64,000 nt of DNA from Spongilla lacustris (Eukaryota > Porifera > Demospongiae > Spongillida > Spongillidae). Every line of letters starts with the position of its first letter. Positions within the stretch are counted from its first letter, which is position 1. The stretch spans positions 3,440,598 to 3,504,597 of the forward strand of contig OX442432.1 of NCBI GenBank assembly GCA_949361645.1. The letters run 5' to 3'. The translations under genes and the position numbers were made by a program. The notes under the pieces were generated by a model, which was given only the letters and a program-made list of their open reading frames with translations, did not search any database and was not told where the DNA came from. Shown here piece after piece: positions 1 to 13,599 of this stretch.

Positions 1-3000
1 TTAAATTTAATACACTCAGACATACTATCCATATGTATCTAGATTTACTAACTAGTAAAGGTTTAAATATTAAAAGTACTTATTATGATTTTAGTGATAG
101 TATACGTATTGTGAATATCTCAGTGTGGAAATAACACATATGGTTTAACATGGTTTATCATAAACCATTGAATGGTAAATTAAATCTAATACACTCAGAC
201 ATACTAACCATATGTATCTAGATTTACTAACTAGTAATGGTTAAATTATTAAATGTACTTATTATAATTTTAATGATAGTATACCTATTGTGAATGTCTC
301 AGTGTGGAAATAACACTTATGGTTTAACATGGTTTATCATAAACTATTGAATGGTAAATTAAATCTAATACACTCAGACATACTATCCATATGTATCTAG
401 ATTTACTAACTAGTAATGGTTTAATTATTAAATGGACTTATTATGATTTTAGTGATAGTATAACAATTGTGAATATCTCTGTGGAATTAACACTTATGGT
501 TTAACATGGTTTATCATAAACCATTCAATGGTAAATTAAATCCAATGCACTCAGACATACTAACCATATGTATCTAGATTTACTAACTAGTAATGGTTAA
601 ATTATTAAATGTACTTATTATGATTTTAATGATAGTATACCTATTGTGAATATCTCAGTGTGGATATAACACTTATGGTTTAACATGGTTTATCATAAAC
701 CATTCAATGGTAAATTAAATCTAATACACTTAGACATACTATCCATATGTATCTGGATTTACTAACTAGTAATCGTTTAATTTTTTAATGGACTTATTAT
801 GATTTTAATGATAGTATACCTATTATGAATATCTCAGTGTGGAAATAGCACTTATGGTTTAACATGGTTTATTATAAATCATTTAATGGTAAATAAAATC
901 TAATACACTCAGACATACTATCCATATGTATCTAGATTTACTAACTAGTAAAGGTTTAAATATTAAAAGTACTTATTATGATTTTAGTGATAGTATACGT
1001 ATTGTGAATATCTCATTGTGGAAATAACACTAATGGTTTAACATGGTTTATCATAAACCATTCAATGGTAAATTAAATCCAATGCACTCAGACATACTAA
1101 CCATATGTATCTAGATTTACTAACTAGTAATGGTTAAATTATTAAATGGACTTATTATGATTTTAATGATAGTATAACTATTGTGAATATCTCAGTGTGG
1201 AAATAACATTTATGGTTTAACATGGTTTATCATAAACTATTCAATGGTAAATTAAATTTAATACACTCAGACATACTATCCATATGTATCTAGATTTACT
1301 AACTAGTAATGGTTTAATTATTAAATGGACTTATTATGATTTTAGTGATAGTATAACAATTGTGAATATCTCAGTGGAAATAACACTTATGGTTTAACAT
1401 GGTTTATCATAAACCATTCAATGGTAAATTAAATCCAATGCACTCAAACATACTAACCATATGTATCTAGATTTACTAACTAGTAATGGTTAAATTATTA
1501 AATGTACTTATTATGATTTTAATGATAGTATAACAATTGTGAATATCTCAGTGTGGAAATAACACATGGTTTAACATGGTTTATCATAAACTATTCAATG
1601 GTAAATTAAATCTAATACACTCAGACATACTATCCATATGTATCTAGATTTACTAAGTAGTAAAGGTTTAAATATTAAAAGTACTTATTATGATTTTAGT
1701 GATAGTATACGTATTGTGAATATCTCAGTGTGGAAATAACACTTATGGTTTAACATGGTTTATCATAAACCATTCAATGGTAAATTAAATCCAATGCACT
1801 CAGACATACTAACCATATGTATCTAGATTTACTAACTAGTAATGGTTAAATTATTAAATGTACTTATTATGATTTTAATGATAGTATACCTATTATGAAT
1901 ATCTCAGTGTGGAAATAACACTTATCGTTTAACATGGTTTATCATAAACCATTGAATGGTAAATTAAATCTAATACACTCAGACATACTATCCATATGTA
2001 TCTAGATTTACTAACTAGTAATGGTTTAATTATTAAATGTACTTATTATGATTTTAATGATAGTATAACAATTGTGAATATCTCAGTGTGGAAATAACAC
2101 TTATGGTTTAACATGGTTTATCATAAACCATTCAATGGTAAATTAAATCTAATACACTCAGACATACTATCCATATGTATCTAGATTTACTAACTAGTAA
2201 TGGTTTAATTATTAAATGTACTTATTATGAATTTAGTGATAGTATACGTATTGTGAATATCTCAGTGTGGAAATAACACTTATGGTTTAACATGGTTTAT
2301 CATAAACCATTCAATGGTAAATTAAATCCAATGCACTCAGACATACTAACCATATGTATCTAGATTTACTAACTAGTAATGGTTTAATTATTAAATGGAC
2401 TTATTATGATTTTAGTGATAGTATAACAATTGTGAATATCTGTGTGGAAATAACACTTATGGTTTAACATGGTTTATCATAAACCATTCAATTGTAAATT
2501 AAATCCAATGCACTCAGACATACTAACCATATTTATCTAGATTTACTAACTAGTAATGGTTAAATTATGAAATGTACTTATTATGATTTTAATGATAGTA
2601 TACCTATTGTGAATATCTCAGTGTGGATATAACACTTATGGTTTAACATGGTTTATCATAAACCATCTAATGGTAAATTAAATCCAATGCACTCAGACAT
2701 ACTGACCATATGTATCAAGATTTACTAACTAGTAATGGTTAAATTATTAAATGGACTTATTATGATTTTAATGATAGTATACCTATTGTGAATATCTCAG
2801 TGTGGAAATAACATTTATGGTTTAACATGGTTTATCATAAACTATTCAATGGTAAATTAAATCTAATACACTCAGACATACTAACCATATGTATCTAGAT
2901 TTACTAACTAGTAAAGGTTTAAATATTAAAAGTACTTATTATGATTTTAGTGATAGTATACGTATTGTGAATATCTCAGTGTGGAAATAACACTTATAGT

Positions 3001-5141
3001 TTAACATGGTTTATCATAAACCATTCAATGGTAAATTAAATCCAATGCACTCAGACATACTAACCATATGTATCTAGATTTACTAACTAGTAATGGTTAA
3101 ATTATTAAATGTACTTATTATGATTTTAATGATAGTATACCTATTGTGAATATCTCAGTGTGGAAATAACACTTATGGTTTAACATGGTTTATCATAAAA
3201 TATTCAATGGTAAATTAAATCTAATACACTCAGACATACTATCCATATGTATCTAGATTTACTAACTAGTAATGGTTTAATTATTAAATGGACTTATTAT
3301 GATTTTAGTGATAGTATAACAATTGTGAATATCTCAGTGTGGAAATAACACTTATGGTTTAACATGGTTTATCATAAACCATTCAATGGTAAATTAAATC
3401 CAATGCACTCAGACATACTAACCATATGTATCTAGATTTACTAACTAGTAATGGTTAAATTATTAAATGTACTTATTATGATTTTAATGATAGTATACCT
3501 ATTGTGAATATCACAGTGTGGAAATAACACTTATGGTTTAACATGGTTTATCATAAACTATTGAATGGTAAATTAAATCTAATACACTCAGACATACTAT
3601 CCATATGCATCTAGATTTACTAACTAGTAATGGTTAAATTATTAAATGTACTTATTATGATTTTAATGATAGTATACCTATTGTGAATATCTCAGTGTGG
3701 ATATAACACTTATGGTTTAACATGGTTTATCATAAACGATTCAATGGTAAATTAAATCTAATACACTCAGACATACTATCCATATGTATCTAGATTTACT
3801 AACTAGTAATGGTTTAATTTTTAAATGTACTTATTATGATTTTAATGTTAGTATAACAATTGTGATTATCTCAGTGTGGAGATAACACATGGTATAGCAT
3901 GGTTTATCATAATCCATTCAATGGTAAATTAAATATAATACACTCAGACATACTATCCATATGTATCTGGATTTACTAACTAGTAATCGTTTAATTATTA
4001 AATGTACTTATTATGATTTTAATGTTAGTATAACAATTGTGATTATCTCAGTGTGGAAATAACACTTATGATTTAACATGGTTTATCATAAACCATTCAA
4101 TGGTAAATTAAATCCAATGCACTCAGACATACTATCCATATGTATCTAGATTTACTAACTAGTAATGGTTAAATTATTAAATGTACTTATTATGATTTTA
4201 ATGATAGTATACCTATTGTGAATATCTCAGTGTGGAAATAACACTTATGGTTTAACATGGTTTATCATAAACCATTGAATGGTAAATTAAATCTAACACA
4301 CTCAGACATACTATCCATATGTATCTAGATTTACTAACTAGTAATAGTTTAATTATTAAATGTACTTATTATGATTTTAATGATAGTATAACAATTGTGA
4401 ATATCTCAGTGTGGAAATAACACTTATGGTTTAACATGGTTTATCATAAACCATTCAATGGTAAATTAAATCCAATGCACTCAGACATACTAACCATATG
4501 TATCTAGATTTACTAACTAGTAATGGTTAAATTATTAAATGTACTTATTATGATTTTAATGATAGTATACCTATTGTGAATATCTCTGTGGATATAACAC
4601 TTATGGTTTAACATGGTTTATCATAAACTATTGAATGGTAAATTAAATCTAATACACTCAGACATACTATCCATATGCATCTAGATTTACTAACTAGTAA
4701 TGGTTAAATTATTAAATGTACTTATTATGATTTTAATGATAGCATACCTATTGTGAATATCTCAGTTTGGATATAACACTTATGGTTTAACATGGTTTAT
4801 CATAAACCATTCAATGGTAGATTAAATCTAATACTCTTAGACATACTATCCATATGTATCTGGATTTACTAACTAGTAATCGTTTAATTTTTAAATGTAC
4901 TTATTATGATTTTAATGTTAGTATAACATCTGTGAATATCTCAGTGTGGAAATAACACTTATGATTTAACATGGTTTATCATAAACCATTCAATGGTAAA
5001 TTAAATCCAATGCACTCAGACATACTAACCATATGTATCTAGATTTACTAACTAGTAATGGTTTAATTATTAAATGTACTTATTATGATTTTAATGATAG
5101 TATAACAATTGTGAATATCTCAGTGTGGAAATAACACTTAT

Positions 5142-5320
5142 GGTTTAACATGGTTTATCATAAACCATTCAATGGTAAATTAAATCTAATACACTCAGAC
5201 ATCCTATCCATATGTATCTAGATTTACTAACTAGTAAAGGTTTAAATATTAAAAGTACTTATTATGATTTTAGTGATAGTATACGAATTGTGAATATCTC
5301 AGTGTGGAAATAACACTTAT
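5142..5320 (+). repeat. Representative 179-bp monomer
   Basis: This unit is chosen as the reference because it matches the commonest state at most sites and is exactly 179 bp; the same GGTTTAAC landmark recurs at 5,321. In order it contains a direct pair of ATGGTTTA (overlapping its left edge), two overlapping dyads, the pair CATATG and TCTAGA, then ACTAGT, an AT-only stretch around TTAATTATTAAA, and CTCAGTGTGG. Its length is close to a nucleosome repeat, as in many centromeric satellites. I do not recognise it as a named satellite family. Confidence 0.9.
5150..5176. repeat. Overlapping dyad symmetries inside the monomer
   Basis: Two inverted repeats overlap. The first, 5,150-5,168, has arms ATGGTTTA and TAAACCAT around a 3-base centre (TCA). 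The second, 5,164-5,176, has arms ACCATT and AATGGT around a single C. Both recur in most monomers on either strand. Several variants (ACTATT, ACGATT) break one arm of the second. Dyads that could extrude as hairpins are often reported in centromeric satellites that lack a CENP-B box. Any role here is inference. Confidence 0.85.
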
Positions 5321-5431
5321 GGTTTAACATGGTTTATCATAAACCATTCAATGGTAAATTAAATCCAATGCACTCAGACATACTAACCATATGTATCTAG
5401 ATTTACTAACTAGTAATGGTTAAATTATTAA

Positions 5432-6145
5432 ATGGACTTATTATGATTTTAATGATAGTATACCTATTGTGAATATCTCAGTGTGGAAATAACATTTATG
5501 GTTTAACATGGTTTATCATAAACTATTCAATGGTAAATTAAATTTAATACACTCAGACATACTATCCATATGTATCTAGATTTACTAACTAGTAATGGTT
5601 TAATTATTGAATGGACTTATTATGATTTTAATGATAGTATAACAATTGTGAATATCTCAGTGTGGAAATAACACTTATGGTTTAACATGGTTTATCATAA
5701 ACCATTGAATGGTAAATTAAATCCAATGCACTCAGACATACTAACCATATGTATCTAGATTTACTAACTAGTAATGGTTAAATTATTAAATGGACTTATT
5801 ATGATTTTAATGATAGTATACCTATTGTGAATATCTCAGTGTGGAAATAACATTTATGGTTTAACATGGTTTATCATAAACTATTCAATGGTAAATTAAA
5901 TTTAATACACTCAGACATACTATCCGTATGTATCTAGATTTACTAACTAGTAATGGTTTAATTATTGAATGGACTTATTATGATTTTAATGATAGTATAA
6001 CAATTGTGAATATCTCAGTGTGGAAATAACACTTATGGTTTAACATGGTTTATCATAAACCATTGAATGGTAAATTAAAACTAATACACTCAGACATACT
6101 ATCCATATGTATCTAGATTTACTAACTAGTAATGGTTTAATTATT
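5432..6145 (+). repeat. Dimer duplication (2 x 179 bp)
   Basis: A two-monomer unit is repeated in tandem. The first monomer has AATGGACTT and CATTTATGG and the second has ATTATTGAATGG. The ATTATTGA landmark falls at 5,603 and 5,961, a spacing of 358 bp. This lies inside the nine-monomer stretch (about 5,430-7,040) that copy 1 of the multi-kb block has and copies 2 and 3 lack. It therefore appears to be local expansion within copy 1. Confidence 0.75.
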
Positions 6146-8599
6146 AAATGTACTTATTATGATTTTAATGATAGTATAACAATTGTGAATATCTCAGTGT
6201 GGAAATAACACTTATGGTTTAACATGGTTTATCATAAACCATTCAATGGTAAATTAAATCCAATGCACTCAGACATACTAACCATATGTATCTAGATTTA
6301 CTAACTAGTAATGGTTAAATTATTAAATGTACTTATTATGATTTTAATGATAGTATACCTATTGTGAATATCTCTGTGGAAATAACACTTATGATTTAAC
6401 ATGGTTTATCATAAACCATTCAATGGTAAATTAAATCCAATGCACTCAGACATACTAACCATATGTATCTAGATTTACTAACTAGTAATGGTTTAATTAT
6501 TAAATGTACTTATTATGATTTTAATGTTAGTATAACATCTGTGAATATCTCAGTGTGGAAATAACACTTATGATTTAACATGGTTTATCATAAACCATTC
6601 AATGGTAAATTAAATCCAATGCACTCAGACATACTAACCATATGTATCTAGATTTACTAACTAGTAATGGTTTAATTATTAAATGTACTTATTATGATTT
6701 TAATGATAGTATAACAATTGTGAATATCTCAGTGTGGAAATAACACTTATGGTTTAACATGGTTTATCATAAACCATTCAATGGTAAATTAAATCTAATA
6801 CACTCAGACATACTATCCATATGTATCTAGATTTACTAACTAGTAAAGGTTTAAATATTAAAAGTACTTATTATGATTTTAGTGATAGTATACGTATTGT
6901 GAATATCTCAGTGTGGAAATAACACTTATGGTTTAACATGGTTTATCATAAACCATTCAATGGTAAATTAAATCCAATGCACTCAGACATACTAACCATA
7001 TGTATCTAGATTTACTAACTAGTAATGGTTAAATTATTAAATGTACTTATTATGATTTTAATGATAGTATACCTATTGTGAATATCTCAGTGTGGAAATA
7101 ACACTTATGGTTTAACATGGATTATCATAAACCATTCAATGGTAAATTAAATCTAATACACTCAGACATACTATCCATATGTATCTGGATTCACTAACTA
7201 GTAATCGTTTAATTATTAAATGTACTTATTATGATTTTAATGTTAGTATAACAATTGTGAATATCTCAGTGTGGAAACAACACTTATGATTTAACATGGT
7301 TTATCATAAACCATTCAATGGTAAATTAAATCCAATGAACTCAGACATACTAACCATATGTATCTAGATTTACTAACTAGTAATGGTTAAATTAAATGGA
7401 CTTATTATGATTTTAATGATAGTATACCTATTGTCAGTGTGGAAATAACACTAATGGTTTAACATGGTTTATCATAAACCATTCAATGGTAAATTAAATC
7501 CAATGCACTCAGACATACTAACCATATGTATCTAGATTTACTAACTAGTAATGGTTAAATTATTAAATGGACTTATTATGATTTTAATGATAGTATAACT
7601 ATTGTGAATATCTCAGTGTGGAAATAACATTTATGGTTTAACATGGTTTATCATAAACTATTCAATGGTAAATTAAATCTAATACACTCAGACATACTAT
7701 CCATATGTATCTAGATTTACTAACTAGTAATGGTTTAATTATTGAATGGACTTATTATGATTTTAATGATAGTATAACAATTGTGAATATCTCAGTGTGG
7801 AAATAACACTTATGGTTTAACATGGTTTATCATAAACCATTGAATGGTAAATTAAATCTAATACACTCAGACATACTATCCATATGTATCTAGATTTACT
7901 AACTAGTAATGGTTTAATTATTAAATGTACTTATTATGATTTTAATGATAGTATAACAATTGTGAATATCTCAGTGTGGAAATAACACTTATGGTTTAAC
8001 ATGGTTTATCATAAACCATTCAATGGTAAATTAAATCCAATGCACTCAGACATACTAACCATATGTATCTAGATTTACTAACTAGTAATGGTTAAATTAT
8101 TAAATGTACTTATTATGATTTTAGTGATAGTATACGTATTGTGAATATCTCAGTGTGGAAATAACACTTATGGTATAACATGGTTTATCATAAACCATTG
8201 AATGGTAAATTAAATCTAATGCACTCAGACATACTAACCATATGTATCTAGATTTACTAACTAGTAATGGTTAAATTATTAAATGTACTTATTATAATTT
8301 TAATGATAGTTTCTATTGTGAATGTCTCAGTGTGGAAAAAACACTTATGGTTTAACATGGTTTATCATAAACTATTCAATGGTAAATTAAATCCAATACA
8401 CTCAGACATACTACCCATATGTACCTAGATTTACTAACTAGTAATGGTTTAATTATTAAATGTATTTATTATGATTTTAATGATAGTATAACAATTGTGA
8501 ATATCTCAGTGTGGAAATAACACTTATGGTTTAACATGGTTTATCATAAACCATTCAATGGTAAATTAAATCTAATACACTCAGACATACTATCCATAT

Positions 8600-10803
8600 G
8601 TATCTAGATTTACTAACTAGTAAAGGTTTAAATATTAAAAGTACTTATTATGGTTTTAGTGATAGTATACGTATTGTGAATATCTCAGTGTGGAAATAAC
8701 ACTTATGGTTTAACATGGTTTATCATAAACCATTCAATGGTAAATTAAATCCAATGCACTCAGACATACTAACCATATGTATCTAGATTTACTAACTAGT
8801 AATGGTTAAATTATTAAATGTACTTATTATGATTTTAATGATAGTATACCTATTGTGAATATCTCAGTGTGGATATAACACTTATGGTTTAACATGGTTT
8901 ATCATAAACCATTCAATGGTAAATTAAATCCAATGCACTCAGACATACTGACCATATGTATCTAGATTTACTAACTAGTAATGGTTAAATTATTAAATGG
9001 ACTTATTATGATTTTAATGATAGTATACCTATTGTGAATATCTCAGTGTGGAAATAACATTTATGGTTTAACATGGTTTATCATAAACTATTCAATGGTA
9101 AATTAAATTTTATACACTCAGACATACTATCCATATGTATCTAGATTTACTAACTAGTAATGGTTTAATTATTAAATGGACTTATTATGATTTTAATGAT
9201 AGTATAACAATTGTGAATATCTCAGTGTGGAAATAACACTTATGGTTTAACATGGTTTATCATAAACTATTCAATGGTAAATTAAATCTAATACACTCAG
9301 ACATACTATCCATATGTATTTAGATTTACTAACTAGTAAAGGTTTAAATATTAAAAGTACTTATTATGATTTTAGTGATAGTATACGTATTGTGAATATC
9401 TCAGTGTGGAAATAACACTAATGGTTTAACATGGTTTATCATAAACCATTCAATGGTAAATTAAATCCAATGCACTCAGACATACTAACCATATGTATCT
9501 AGATTTACTAACTAGTAACGGTTAAATTATTAAATGTACTTATTATGATTTTAATGATAGTATAACAATTGTGAATATCTCAGTGTGGAAATAACACTTA
9601 TGGTTTAACATGGTTTATCATAAACCATTCAATGGTAAATTAAATCTAATACACTCAGACATACTATCCATATGTATCTAGATTTACTAACTAGTAAAGG
9701 TTTAAATATTAAAAGTACTTATTATGATTTTAGTGATAGTATACGTATTGTGAATATCTCAGTGTGGAAATAACACTTATGGTTTAACATGGTTTATCAT
9801 AAACCATTCAATGGTAAATTAAATCCAATGCACTCAGACATACTAACCATATGTATCTAGATTTACTAACTAGTAATGGTTAAATTATTAAATGTACTTA
9901 TTGTGATTTTAATGATAGTATACCTATTGTGAATATCTCAGTGTGGATATAACACTTATGGTTTAACATGGTTTATCATAAACCATTCAATGGTAAATTA
10001 AATCCAATGCACTCAGACATACTGACCATATGTATCTAGATTTACTAACTAGTAATGGTTAAATTATTAAATGGACTTATTATGATTTTAATGATAGTAT
10101 TCCTATTGTGAATATCTCAGTGTGGAAATAACATTTATGGTTTATTATTATTATTATTATGATAAACTAACATATATGGCTAACAACAACACAACCTCAC
10201 AATGTACTGGCACACTAACACACTCGATCACTCACACACAGAACTAAAAGTCATCTAAACCATCAAAGGAACTTAATGTTCCCAAGACGGAAGTGGAATT
10301 TCCTCTCTGGATTGCCACAGAAAGGCGCTGGAGTAAGGGTTTAACATGGTTTATCATAAACTATTCAATGGTAAATTAAATTTTATACACTCAGACATAC
10401 TATCCATATGTATCTAGATTTACTAACTAGTAATGGTTTAATTATTAAATGGACTTATTATGATTTTAATGATAGTATAACAATTGTGAATATCTCAGTG
10501 TGGAAATAACACTTATGGTTTAACATGGTTTATCATAAACTATTCAATGGTAAATTAAATCTAATACACTCAGACATACTATCCATATGTATTTAGATTT
10601 ACTAACTAGTAAAGGTTTAAATATTAAAAGTACTTATTATGATTTTAGTGATAGTATACGTATTGTGAATATCTCAGTGTGGAAATAACACTAATGGTTT
10701 AACATGGTTTATCATAAACCATTCAATGGTAAATTAAATCCAATGCACTCAGACATACTAACCAAATGTATCTAGATTTACTATCTAGTAACGGTTAAAT
10801 TAT
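8600..10803 (+). repeat. Six-monomer tandem duplication (1,074 bp)
   Basis: The rare variant CATACTGACC occurs with ACTG at 8,947 and again at 10,021, a spacing of 1,074 bp, or 6 x 179. The variant TATGTATTTAG occurs at 9,313 and 10,586. That spacing is 1,273 bp, equal to 1,074 plus the 199 bp of insert and target-site duplication. Other shared variants are AAATTTTATACAC and TAGTAACGG. The match fades after about 9,530 and 10,803, where one copy has AACAATTG and the other ACCTATTG. Only the second copy carries the foreign insert. Confidence 0.88.
10139..10343 (-). mobile_element. Truncated non-LTR retroposon or SINE fragment with target-site duplication
   Basis: A 193-bp non-satellite segment (10,145-10,337) interrupts one monomer. 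It is flanked by GGTTTA at 10,139-10,144 and 10,338-10,343, and removing the insert plus one copy restores an ordinary monomer. Read on the - strand it ends in an (ATA)n tract (10,145 to about 10,160 on +). This is the form of 3' tail seen in RTE- or CR1-like LINEs and the SINEs they mobilise. There are no terminal inverted repeats, no reverse-transcriptase frame and no recognisable tRNA A or B box, so it is a short 3' fragment. A small hairpin, arms GGAAC and GTTCC, lies at 10,268-10,282. The family is not recognised. The sixfold monomer context without it at 8,947 onward shows it inserted after that duplication. Confidence 0.72.
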
Positions 10804-10869
10804 TAAATGTACTTATTATGATTTTAATGATAGTATACCTATTGTGAATATCTCAGTGTGGAAATAACA

Positions 10870-13280
10870 CTTATGGTTTAACATGGTTTATCATAAAATA
10901 TTCAATGGTAAATTAAATCTAATACACTCAGACATACTATCCAAATGTATCTAGATTTACTAACTAGTAATGGTTTAATTATTAAATGGACTTATTATGA
11001 TTTTAGTGATAGTATAACAATTGTGAATATCTCAGTGTGGAAATAACACTTATGGTTTAACATGGTTTATCATAAACTATTGAATGGTAAATTAAATCTA
11101 ATACACTCAGACATACTATCCATATGCATCTAGATTTACTAACTAGTAATGGTTAAATTATTAAATGTACTTATTATGATTTTAATGATAGTATACCTAT
11201 TGTGAATATCTCAGTGTGGATATAACACTTATGGTTTAACATGGTTTATCATAAACGATTCAATGGTAAATTAAATCTAATACACTCAGACATACTATCC
11301 ATATGTATCTGGATTTACTAACTAGTAATCGTTTAATTTTTAAATGTACTTATTATGATTTTAATGTTAGTATAACAATTGTGATTATCTCAGTGTGGAA
11401 ATAACACTTATGATTTAACATGGTTTATCATAAACCATTCAATGGTAAATTAAATCCAATGCACTCAGACATACTATCCATATGTATCTAGATTTACTAA
11501 CTAGTAATGGTTAAATTATTAAATGTACTTATTATGATTTTAATGATAGTATACCTATTGTGAATATCTCAGTGTGGAAATAACACTTATGGTTTAACAT
11601 GGTTTATCATAAACCATTGAATGGTAAATTAAATCTAATACACTCAGACATACTATCCATATGTATCTAGATTTACTAACTAGTAATGGTTTAATTATTA
11701 AATGTACTTATTATGATTTTAATGATAGTATAACAATTGTGAATATCTCAGTGTGGAAATAACACTTATGGTTTAACATGGTTTATCATAAACCATTCAA
11801 TGGTAAATTAAATCCAATGCACTCAGACATACTAACCATATGTATCTAGATTTACTAACTAGTAATGGTTAAATTATTAAATGTACTTATTATGATTTTA
11901 ATGATAGTATACCTATTGTGAATATCTCTGTGGATATAACACTTATGGTTTAACATGGTTTATCATAAACTATTGAATGGTAAATTAAATCTAATACACT
12001 CAGACATACTATCCATATGCATCTAGATTTACTAACTAGTAATGGTTAAATTATTAAATGTACTTATTATGATTTTAATGATAGCATACCTATTGTGAAT
12101 ATCTCAGTGTGGATATAACACTTATGGTTTAACATGGTTTATCATAAACCATTCAATGGTAAATTAAATCTAATACTCTTAGACATACTATCCATATGCA
12201 TCTGGATTTACTAACTAGTAATCGTTTAATTATTAAATGTACTTATTATGATTTTAATGTTAGTATAACATCTGTGAATATCTCAGTGTGGAAATAACAC
12301 TTATGATTTAACATGGTTTATCATAAACCATTCAATGGTAAATTAAATCCAATGCACTCAGACATACTAACCATATGTATCTAGATTTACTAACTAGTAA
12401 TGGTTTAATTATTTAATGTACTTATTATGATTTTAATGATAGTATAACAATTGTGAATATCTCAGTGTGGAAATAACACTTATGGTTTAACATGGTTTAT
12501 CATAAACCATTCAATGGTAAATTAAATCTAATACACTCAGACATACTATCCATATGTATCTAGATTTACTAACTAGTAAAGGTTTAAATATTAAAAGTAC
12601 TTATTATGATTTTAGTGATAGTATACGTATTGTGAATATCTCAGTGTGGAAATAACACTTATGGTTTAACATGGTTTATCATAAACCATTCAATGGTAAA
12701 TTAAATCCAATGCACTCAGACATACTAACCATATGTATCTAGATTTACTAACTAGTAATGGTTAAATTATTAAATGTACTTATTATGATTTTAATGATAG
12801 TATACCTATTGTGATTATCTCAGTGTGGAAATAACACTTATGGTTTAACATGGTTTATCATAAACCATTCAATGGTAAATTAAATCTAATACACTCAGAC
12901 ATACTATCCATATGTATCTGGATTCACTAACTAGTAATCGTTTAATTATTAAATGTACTTATTATGATTTTAATGTTAGTATAACAATTGTGAATATCTC
13001 AGTGTGGAAATAACACATGATTTAACATGGTTTATCATAAACCATTCAATGGTAAATTAAATCCAATGAACTCAGACATACTAACCATATGTATCTAGAT
13101 TTACTAACTAGTAATGGTTAAATTAAATGGACTTATTATGATTTTAATGATAGTATACCTATTGTCAGTGTGGAAATAACACTAATGGTTTAACATGGTT
13201 TATCATAAACCATTCAATGGTAAATTAAATCCAATGCACTCAGACATACTAACCATATGTATCTAGATTTACTAACTAGT
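10870..13280 (+). repeat. Multi-kb higher-order block, copy 2
   Basis: This stretch carries the rare-variant series of copy 1 in the same order. AAAATATTC lies near 10,896, AAACGATTC near 11,254, AGCATACC at 12,083, ATACTCTTAG at 12,173, TAAAGG at 12,577 and CCAATGAACTC near 13,063. The offset to copy 1 is 7,698 at the start and 7,342 in the middle. It is 5,731 at the end, after skipping the same nine monomers (1,611 bp) that copy 3 also lacks. It has also lost the unit with GAGATAACACATGG. The shared nine-monomer difference groups copies 2 and 3 together. Confidence 0.82.
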
Positions 13281-13599
13281 AATGGTTTAATTATTAAATG
13301 TACTTATTATGATTTTAATGATAGTATAACAATTGTGAATATCTCAGTGTGGAAATAACACTTATGGTTTAACATGGTTTATCATAAACCATTCAATGGT
13401 AAATTAAATCTAATACACTCAGACATACTATCCATATGTATCTAGATTTACTAACTAGTAAAGGTTTAAATATTAAAAGTACTTATTATGATTTTAGTGA
13501 TAGTATACGTATTGTGAATATCTCAGTGTGGAAATAACACTTATGGTATAACATGGTTTATCATAAACCATTGAATGGTAAATTAAATCTAATGCACTC

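Larger units (their letters stand above)
1700..8110 (+). repeat. Multi-kb higher-order block, copy 1
   Basis: Rare variants here reappear in the same order in two later blocks. They include CTTATCGTTTAAC at 1,921, TATGAATTTAG near 2,227, AAAATATTC near 3,198, ATCACAGTG near 3,510, AAACGATTC near 3,735, GAGATAACACATGG near 3,880, AGCATACC at 4,741, ATACTCTTAG at 4,831, AACATCTGTG near 4,925 and CCAATGAACTC at 7,332. The match to 18,680 onward has an offset of 16,980 up to about 2,880. It is 16,799 from about 3,190 to 5,400 and 15,190 from about 7,020 to 8,110. The steps correspond to loss or gain of one monomer and then nine monomers. Boundaries are approximate because they were read by eye. 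Confidence 0.85.
1..10144 (+). repeat. 179-bp AT-rich satellite array, first forward part
   Basis: This is head-to-tail satellite DNA. Successive copies of the landmark TTAAATCTAATACAC begin at 1, 180, 359, 536, 715 and 894, giving a 179-bp period with occasional 1-8 bp indels. A clean representative monomer is 5,142-5,320. It has 45 G or C bases by hand count, about 25%, and no CpG. Landmarks in every unit are CATATG, TCTAGA and ACTAGT, a dyad around TTTATCATAAA, and CTCAGTGTGG. Variant sites (CTATCC or CTAACC, TAATACAC or CCAATGCAC, ACCTATTG, AACAATTG or CGTATTG) recur in fixed combinations, so the array is built of longer blocks. No coding region, RNA gene or promoter is visible. The part shown holds about 56 monomers and starts mid-unit, so the array continues to the left. 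Confidence 0.97.

Noticed and set aside
10139..10343. MITE or other DNA transposon
   Set aside because: The ends (TTATTATT... and ...GGAGTAAG) are not inverted repeats; the one-sided microsatellite tail fits a retroposon better.
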